From contig JACUUF010000025.1 in NCBI GenBank assembly GCA_014859465.1, positions 1 to 38,948 on the forward strand: a stretch of 38,948 nucleotides of DNA, given 5' to 3'. This document shows, piece after piece, positions 33,633-38,948 of this stretch; position 1 is the stretch's first letter, and every line of letters begins with the position of its first letter. The notes beneath the pieces are model-generated. The model was not told the origin of the DNA. It made no database searches and saw only the letters and a list, made by a program, of their open reading frames with translations. Source of the stretch: Methyloprofundus sp. (GTDB taxonomy: Bacteria > Pseudomonadota > Gammaproteobacteria > Methylococcales > Methylomonadaceae). The translations under genes were made by a program, and so were the position numbers.

Positions 33633-36600
33633 GCTGTACGGATCTGCGGAGCGCGCAGAGCGCAGAAAAAAAGGTGAAACGCGCATTGCCTCAGGTGTCA
33701 GAGCCGAGATTGATGAGCAGATCAGATCCCGAATTCCGGAACTCTTCCAGCAATTGCCAGATCCTGAAACGGCCGATAGGCAACTACAGGAATGGATATC
33801 CGAGTTAAGGCGTGATGCGACAGAAATTCGCAGACTACGACTGGCCTATCTCTATCTGACCCAAAAGATCAGTGAGATCAATTCACAGCAAAAATGGAAC
33901 CTGACTCTGCCTCCATTTTTGACGAGTATTAAAAGACCAAAATCCGTTCGGACGCTGAAGAATTTGGCCTTGGGCCGAGCCGTTGGGGAAGCCTACCAAG
34001 GTTGGCATGCCTATATGCTGAGTCGCCAAACCTATAAAAAGGTGTCGCATGATGAGGCGCTGGCAGACGTACTGATTTCAGCAGCGGTTCATGGAGCCTT
34101 AGCGATGCCCCATGCGTTGGTCGCACTGGCAAATGCCATCATCGAGGGTAAGCGATTCATAGGGAAGTATGGCGACCACATCTGGATTGATCTGGTCTGG
34201 AAACCGGAGACAGAACCTGAAAATCTACCTCAAGAGACGCCCGACGGCACTGAGTACCTCACAATACGCCGTTTTTACCCCGATACATTGACGCTGGGTT
34301 TGATTCACATAGCGATAGGTATGGCTAAAACTGCACGTGAAACTCTAAATGAGGATATTGCCTGGAAACTGATTCTCAACCGATTGGAATCGGTTTCATC
34401 AAATAAGAGGTTCCCTGAAATCAAATCATTGGAGCGATTCGCTGCAGGTGCATTGGCCACGACAGAAACGCTGGATGATGTCGAACTTCCACAAGCCATT
34501 ATCGAGGTAGCCCGTGGTAATTTAGAGTCATCATCTCTTAGGCCAGAGCACCAGCGGTCATGGATGCAGAATCTGCCTGCTCAATCCTCAAAACAACCCA
34601 TTCCATTCTTCAGTAGCTCATCCTCTCCATCAGGTCTCAGCAAAACTCGTCAGAGGGAGCGTAGTATCGATGGTTATATTCGCTCTATAGATCATGCGCT
34701 CCGAATCAAAGAGAGAGGCGTTAAAAGAGGACAGAGTGCCGCATTATCAGAGCTCAACGAGATTCTGAAAAAAGAAACCGATCACTACTTCAGGCTATCC
34801 ACACAGTGGCTGATCGAGTCGCAAAATCGTTTGACGGTGTCATCTCTTAAACGATATTTTGACGAGATAAAATTTGTTTGGTTTTTGAACACCTACGATC
34901 AGGCGCTGGAAGACCTAAATGGAGATGAATGGACGGATCTTTATGAAAAAATGGTCGAAGCAAAAGATGATCCAAAGACCAGAAATTATCTTCTTGGCAG
35001 GCTACAGTCGCTTCATGAGTTCTTAGAGAAAGCGATTAACGCACCAAATTTAAACAGATTTTTTGCGAATGCTACTTCTGGAAACGTACGAAATCGTATT
35101 CGTACCGGTCTGATTTCGAATCAGGCCTTTGTCGGAATGTTGCAACGTCTCGACTGTATAACCGGCCTCGATCAACACACTATCGATGGCCTAAAGATTC
35201 TCTTGATCCTGGCGATACGCACAGGAATGAGGAGAGGTGAGCTATTAAAGCTCAGAATGAAGGATATTGAGGACTCTGCAGAGAAATGGATTTTTGTCCG
35301 GGAAAATCGCTACGGTTCCAATAAAAGTTATTCAGCATTGCGACGTATTCCGACCAAAGTTTTGTTGGTCGGAGATGAATTTGAACGGTTCCAGCAATAC
35401 TTGAACGCAAGGAGCACCAGAAACGACGGAAACTCAAACATCCTGCTGTTCAGTATGCCCACAACTCCGAAAATGCCTTTTAATGGCAACCGAATAGGTG
35501 ATCTGGTTAAGCGTCTTTTGGTAGAGCAAGACCTGCAGAATCTGTCGTTCCACCATCTTCGTCATACCGCTATTTCCAATCTGATGCTCGTTATGGAAGG
35601 TATGCCTGAGCTAATAGAACAATTTTCACCGTATTCTTCTGAGATGGCCTCGCGCATACGCAAGACCATCTATTCAATCAATCAGGATATCAATCGGGAT
35701 CGGTATTGGTCATTGTCGGCCCTGGCAGGCCATGCAACACCGGAAACGACTTTCTCAAACTATATCCATGTTGCAGACTTGATCATTGGGGAGCGTGTGC
35801 GCAACTATAACCCCACACTGACACTCACGGCAGCTCAGTCATTCACTGGTTTGATGGCGACCAAAATGGTTGAGGTTGAGCAAGATCAAAGTGAGCGTTC
35901 AGATATTCCAACGGTTAAAAAAGCACAACAAAAACGTTATCCAATCAATCGTCAGCGAGAGATTCTGATCAAGCGACTTGAGCAGCACATGCAAGAGCTT
36001 GATCCTAACCAGAGCGAGACTGCTGAAACGAAAATTGGTTTTGATGAGCAGATTGTTCAGCACAAAAAAAGGCATTCTGTCGAAGACTGCTATGTAGCCT
36101 TGGAGCAATTAGAAAAGGGAGAATCAATACCCGTTGTTGCCATGGTGCTGGGTATCGACGAAGGCACGTTAGAGCGGTGGCTACATAACGCACAATTACT
36201 GCATGCACTAAAGACAAGGAACAATAGGCCTAGACTTTTCCCAGAGCGCAGGAAAAATACAGAATACGGTCTTCCGTTGCTCCCGGGTAAACCTTCTGAC
36301 AGTGGAGTTGCGGAAGAAATTGATTTTTTTATCAGCAAGATCAGGGCGTTATATCGCAGTGATCGAGAACATTTTCAGTGGGTGCTGAAATACTGGTTAG
36401 GCGTTGTAAACACGGCACACTCCGGAATTCGATTCACCAACCATGAAAATTTAAAGCGATTCAGGGAATTTTTGGATACCGTGATCAGTAAGAATCGCTG
36501 GCGATTAGAGTTGTATCCTGCCGACGGCGATCAGAAGGATTTGGGCAAATGGAAATCAGTCATTCCGAAGACCATCATGCGGGTGGATAATACCAAATCC

Positions 36601-36765
36601 AGCACATTCGGGATGTTACATCTCAGCCATCCAAGGGAGGCCGAACTACTAGAGGGCGTGAACAGTAACGGGGAAAACTATCAAAAATACTCATCCTCTG
36701 TACTGCGCTATCTGTTTCATATGCTCGCGATTATGGTTGGGGCTGTTGATGCTCCTGACGAATAA
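33619..36765 (+). CDS. Very large tyrosine recombinase (1048 aa)
   Basis: The catalytic set is complete: Arg538 (TGMRRGEL), His645-x-x-Arg648 (HHLRHT), His705 (AGHATPETT) and nucleophile Tyr715 (SNYIH). A likely SAM-like core-binding domain precedes it (about 405-490). Usual phage integrases are 300-450 aa; here about 500 residues precede the catalytic domain and about 330 follow, including a predicted helix-turn-helix (GESIPVVAMVLGIDEGTLERWL, about 834-855). It is probably the enzyme that moves the island. It overlaps the preceding inactive-looking paralogue, suggesting the two form one complex. The target site is not known; the tRNA-Arg at 4478 is a candidate. Confidence 0.85.
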   Translation: MANAKLYGSAERAERRKKGETRIASGVRAEIDEQIRSRIPELFQQLPDPETADRQLQEWISELRRDATEIRRLRLAYLYLTQKISEINSQQKWNLTLPPFLTSIKRPKSVRTLKNLALGRAVGEAYQGWHAYMLSRQTYKKVSHDEALADVLISAAVHGALAMPHALVALANAIIEGKRFIGKYGDHIWIDLVWKPETEPENLPQETPDGTEYLTIRRFYPDTLTLGLIHIAIGMAKTARETLNEDIAWKLILNRLESVSSNKRFPEIKSLERFAAGALATTETLDDVELPQAIIEVARGNLESSSLRPEHQRSWMQNLPAQSSKQPIPFFSSSSSPSGLSKTRQRERSIDGYIRSIDHALRIKERGVKRGQSAALSELNEILKKETDHYFRLSTQWLIESQNRLTVSSLKRYFDEIKFVWFLNTYDQALEDLNGDEWTDLYEKMVEAKDDPKTRNYLLGRLQSLHEFLEKAINAPNLNRFFANATSGNVRNRIRTGLISNQAFVGMLQRLDCITGLDQHTIDGLKILLILAIRTGMRRGELLKLRMKDIEDSAEKWIFVRENRYGSNKSYSALRRIPTKVLLVGDEFERFQQYLNARSTRNDGNSNILLFSMPTTPKMPFNGNRIGDLVKRLLVEQDLQNLSFHHLRHTAISNLMLVMEGMPELIEQFSPYSSEMASRIRKTIYSINQDINRDRYWSLSALAGHATPETTFSNYIHVADLIIGERVRNYNPTLTLTAAQSFTGLMATKMVEVEQDQSERSDIPTVKKAQQKRYPINRQREILIKRLEQHMQELDPNQSETAETKIGFDEQIVQHKKRHSVEDCYVALEQLEKGESIPVVAMVLGIDEGTLERWLHNAQLLHALKTRNNRPRLFPERRKNTEYGLPLLPGKPSDSGVAEEIDFFISKIRALYRSDREHFQWVLKYWLGVVNTAHSGIRFTNHENLKRFREFLDTVISKNRWRLELYPADGDQKDLGKWKSVIPKTIMRVDNTKSSTFGMLHLSHPREAELLEGVNSNGENYQKYSSSVLRYLFHMLAIMVGAVDAPDE

Positions 36766-36854
36766 TTGCAGTGATCTGCGACGCATTTCAATTTGACCCA
36801 ATAGAAAAACTGAGCCAATGTTGATTAACCATTTGAACCGGAAAGATCAAACTT

Positions 36855-37295
36855 ATGGCTAATACTCCGCTGACGAGCTTTAAACCTAAGCCAACTGATT
36901 TGGCGTACGCTTGGCATTGAAAACGAATACACTTCAAAGCGCACCGCTATACACAAAGGCTTTGAACCCATTGTCTATCGCAATATTCTTGAAAAAGCCA
37001 AATTGACGCAGTGTGAGTTTCATAACGCGACTCTTATTCCAATCAGCACAATCAAGCGTAGACTCAAGCATGATGAGCGATTCACTATTCAAGAAAGTGA
37101 TGTTATGTATCGCCTTGCTATGTTGATCAAGCTTGCAATAGATTTTTTTGGGATGAGCAGCGCGCATTAGAATGGATGCGTCAGAATGTCTATGGCCTTA
37201 ATGGAAAGCGCCCGCTTGATATGATTTCAACGACTGTCGACTTTGAAACGGTTAGCGAACTCATAGGTCGTGTCGAGCACGGAGTCTTCTATTGA
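36855..37295 (+). pseudogene. Xre/MbcA/ParS-type antitoxin, broken by two frameshifts
   Basis: Three consecutive pieces in alternating frames make one antitoxin: MANTPLTSFKPKPTD from 36855; then RTLGIENEY through TIPIS-like helix-turn-helix DNA to LIKLAIDFF; then WDEQRALEWMRQN to IGRVEHGVFY. The last part is the DUF2384 toxin-binding domain. The first shift lies near 36895-36904. The second is at a run of seven T (37143-37149), where one extra T would restore the frame. Homopolymer shifts may be real decay or a sequencing slip. The expected RES-domain toxin is not visible downstream, so it seems to be an orphan. Confidence 0.75.
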
Positions 37296-37377
37296 GCAGA
37301 ACATATGTTTACGTTACTTCGTCATAGCGTGGCTCTTGTCGGTAATGCGAGATTTTCATTCATATTATTTCCTATGA

Positions 37378-37797
37378 CTAAAAAAATACGGCTGGATTAA
37401 CGCCGAAGCGCTTCGCCAACTTAGTAATGTGTCCTCGGGTCAGGTTCTTTTTGCCTGCGAGTACCTGAGACACCATGCTTTTCTTACCTATTTCCGATTC
37501 AAAATCGGTGGTATTCAGGCCATTCTGATCCATCAGCACCTTTAAGGTGGCCACTGCCGGATCAATATCTGCCTGTCTGCTATTGAACACATCAAACCGG
37601 AATGATTTATCTTCATAACGTGCAATGACGTTGCTCAGGGCTTCGATCACAACTAAATTGGCGTCGTAGTCCTCTAGCATTGCGTCCATCAGTTCAAGCG
37701 CCTGCCGATGCTCTGTTGCGTTGCTAATGCCCGCGAGAAATGGAACATTCGACATGATGTTACCAGCCAGCTTGGTTATTTCAGCTATAGCTAACAT
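37378..37797 (-). CDS. higA: HigA-type antitoxin (139 aa)
   Basis: The C-terminal half (about 80-139) is a Xre helix-turn-helix: LKVLMDQNGLNTTDFESEIG, SMVSQVLAGKKNLTRGHITK, then FGVNPAVFF. This is the form found in HigA antitoxins that bind and neutralise HigB mRNA interferases. The ATG follows AGGAGG with five bases of spacing, right after the remains of a higB-type gene, the normal higB-higA order. The partner is broken (see 37807-37938), so this antitoxin appears to be an orphan, perhaps kept because it represses its own operon or guards against related toxins. Confidence 0.8.
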   Translation of the reverse strand: MLAIAEITKLAGNIMSNVPFLAGISNATEHRQALELMDAMLEDYDANLVVIEALSNVIARYEDKSFRFDVFNSRQADIDPAVATLKVLMDQNGLNTTDFESEIGKKSMVSQVLAGKKNLTRGHITKLAKRFGVNPAVFF

Positions 37798-37806
37798 TGA
37801 AACCTC

Positions 37807-37938
37807 CTATTTTCGGTACTTATTACAAAGCCCATCGTACTCACTGTAGTTAACGATATGCTTAACGTAAATCAGGTTATGTCTAAACTCGATAAAGGAC
37901 AGCATTCTAAACTGTTGCCGTCCATGTCAATAAATCAC
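37807..37938 (-). pseudogene. higB: higB-type toxin remnant
   Basis: The minus strand encodes a HigB-like C-terminus: HGRQQFRMLSFIEF, then NLIYVKHIVNYSEYDGLC, as in HigB interferases that end with 'YVKHI..H.EYD'. Reading upstream, a TGA (37927-37929) interrupts the frame at the VIY-HGRQ junction, and a TAA lies a few codons before. The N-terminal half is missing. The remnant ends ten bases before the higA start, as in an intact higBA operon. The toxin should be non-functional. Confidence 0.65.
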
Positions 37939-38272
37939 CGCGCTTTAGCACGTTGAATGCTCAATCGAAACATGAGGTCTTTGTTACGGAACTCTATTTC
38001 AACATGAGACTTAGCCAGCGCAGCAAATGAAATGACAACAATAATGCCACGACCAGCGCCTTGCCTATACCTTCGAGAGCCGTTAGAATCTTATGTGTCT
38101 GCATAAGTTTCAACTCTCAATGGGTTGCCGATTCAAGTCGGCGCTCGTTGAGAGGTGAGCCCTCCCAGTGCCTCGAACGATCAACAGAGACGTTTGTGAT
38201 AAAAAAATCTCCAACCCCAATTAGAACAGATTTTTAACGATCGTATAGTACAGATCGCATCCACAGCCTCCG
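37939..38272. other. Intergenic region between the two higBA loci
   Basis: No certain gene. A minus-strand 36-aa ORF (38104 to 37994) encodes a hydrophobic segment (KALVVALLLSFHLLRW) and could be a small membrane peptide, but its ribosome site is poor. At 38238-38257 CGATC and GATCG flank TATAGT, an operator/promoter-like site in the right place for the downstream higBA operon. Confidence 0.35.
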
Positions 38273-38584
38273 TTGAGTCGCACATCTCTCGATTCTACAG
38301 CCAGTTGCCGACGCGCATTCTGCGCACCCCCAGCGACGGAAAATCCATCGTCACTCGAAATTTTAGGCGTTCAGGCGGCGCATGCCGCAAAGCTCCGGCG
38401 AATTCTGGCTTTACTAGATGTTGCCGCAGGCCCGGAAGACCTGAACATACCTTCTTTTAAGCTGCACCCGTTGAAAGGCGAGTTGAATGGGTACTGGTCA
38501 ATATGGGTTAACGGCAACTGGCGAGTGACCTTTCGATTTATTGGCGTGGATGTCGAACTGGTCTATTATGTTGATTACCACTAA
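38273..38584 (+). CDS. higB: RelE/HigB-family toxin with an abnormal N-terminus
   Basis: From about residue 31 the sequence is a typical HigB mRNA interferase: GVQAAHAAKLRRILALLD, then SFKLHPLKGELNGYWSIWVN, GNWRVTFRF and the end DYH. HigB toxins cut mRNA on the ribosome. The usual start (MIxSFxHKGL..., about 25 residues) is absent; instead there is a Ser/Cys/Pro-rich stretch that looks non-native, and the open frame begins at a TTG without a ribosome site. The 5' end may have been replaced or frameshifted, so the true start and activity are uncertain. higA follows at once. Confidence 0.7.
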   Translation: MSRTSLDSTASCRRAFCAPPATENPSSLEILGVQAAHAAKLRRILALLDVAAGPEDLNIPSFKLHPLKGELNGYWSIWVNGNWRVTFRFIGVDVELVYYVDYH

Positions 38585-38598
38585 AGGAGGTGTCGGCC

Positions 38599-38880
38599 AT
38601 GATGATGAACCCTCCGCACCCTGGCGAACTGCTACGGGAGGATGTAGTTACTGCTCTTGGCCTCAGCGTGACAGAAACTGCTGATAGGTTAGGTATGTCA
38701 CGGGTGGGTCTGTCTCGCGTCCTGAATGGACGTGCCGCAGTAAGCCCTGATTTGGCGTTGCGCTTGGAAATGGCAGGCGTAAGTACCGCCCGAGCTTGGC
38801 TTGCCATGCAGATGAACTATGACTTGGCTCAGGCCAAGCTGCATCCACAACCTCCTATTCGTGCATTGCACTCAATTTAA
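38599..38880 (+). CDS. higA: HigA-type antitoxin (93 aa)
   Basis: I use the ATG at 38599, eight bases after AAAGGAGG, over the in-frame GTG at 38590 that lies inside that ribosome site. The protein is a standard HigA: NPPHPGELLREDV at the N-terminus, then the helix-turn-helix TETADRLGMSRVGLSRVLNG, and an AWLAMQMNYDL C-terminal segment. It should bind the preceding toxin and, as a complex, repress their shared promoter. The gap to the toxin is 14 bp. All family features are present. Confidence 0.92.
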   Translation: MMMNPPHPGELLREDVVTALGLSVTETADRLGMSRVGLSRVLNGRAAVSPDLALRLEMAGVSTARAWLAMQMNYDLAQAKLHPQPPIRALHSI

Positions 38881-38948
38881 GCTCAGCAATAAGTTTCGCA
38901 CCAAATAACATGATGTATCCCTCGGCTTTTTGGGTTATACCGCACTCA

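Noticed and set aside
36766..36854. Right-hand copy of the tRNA-Arg 3' end as attR
   Set aside because: I searched by eye from 36766 to the window end for the 34-base tRNA end in both orientations and did not find it.
1..38948. CRISPR array or cas genes
   Set aside because: No regularly spaced repeats with unique spacers and no Cas proteins were seen; the large helicase lacks an HD nuclease domain.

Overview
The window looks like a gammaproteobacterial chromosome segment. The tRNA-Arg(CCG), the umuDC operon behind a LexA box close to the E. coli consensus, the SAVED-type CBASS, the type I restriction locus and the integron attC site all fit that class. Species cannot be named from sequence alone. 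Most of the window is accessory DNA dominated by anti-phage functions.

Layout. (1) 1-2050: a leftward integron-type cassette region without an integrase in view: two small cassette ORFs, one good attC site (1482-1565), and a 471-aa ORF with an R-x6-H motif like that of HEPN ribonucleases. (2) 2340-4124: SOS-controlled umuDC, rightward. (3) 4204-4554: an intact tRNA-Arg(CCG) and, 300 bp away on the other strand, a broken half copy sharing 34 identical bases. This looks like scars of integration at the tRNA. (4) 4690-11100: a leftward cluster of a 43-aa small ORF, a very large helicase with a C-terminal PD-(D/E)XK-type site, and an 808-aa protein with an Argonaute MID-like motif. It is a candidate PIWI-RE-type system. 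(5) 11213-14772: a CBASS operon (57-aa protein, YdjM-like membrane protein, Cap5 HNH-SAVED nuclease, CD-NTase, E2-only Cap2). (6) 14902-16567: a GHKL ATPase and a STAS-like/HTH protein, apparently a partner-switching regulator. (7) 16581-29562: a type I restriction-modification operon (hsdM, hsdS, DUF4268 nuclease-like, two DUF262 proteins, AlbA-type ATPase, hsdR), headed by a WYL regulator (29676-30587). (8) 30800-36765: a divergent three-gene recombinase module, probably the mobility genes of the island. (9) 36855-38880: toxin-antitoxin debris: a twice-frameshifted Xre/ParS antitoxin, a decayed higB with its higA, and a second higBA pair.

How the parts may work together. The recombinase trio and the tRNA-Arg bracket a run of leftward defence operons: restriction, then CBASS, then the PIWI-RE-like system. 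A WYL repressor stands at the head of restriction. The GHKL/STAS-HTH pair sits at the restriction/CBASS junction. A 28-bp palindromic motif lies both at the STAS-HTH start codon and in the CBASS leader (22 of 28 positions identical). This suggests that one regulator coordinates the layers. That link, and the PIWI-RE-like assignment, are inferences and the most interesting points here.
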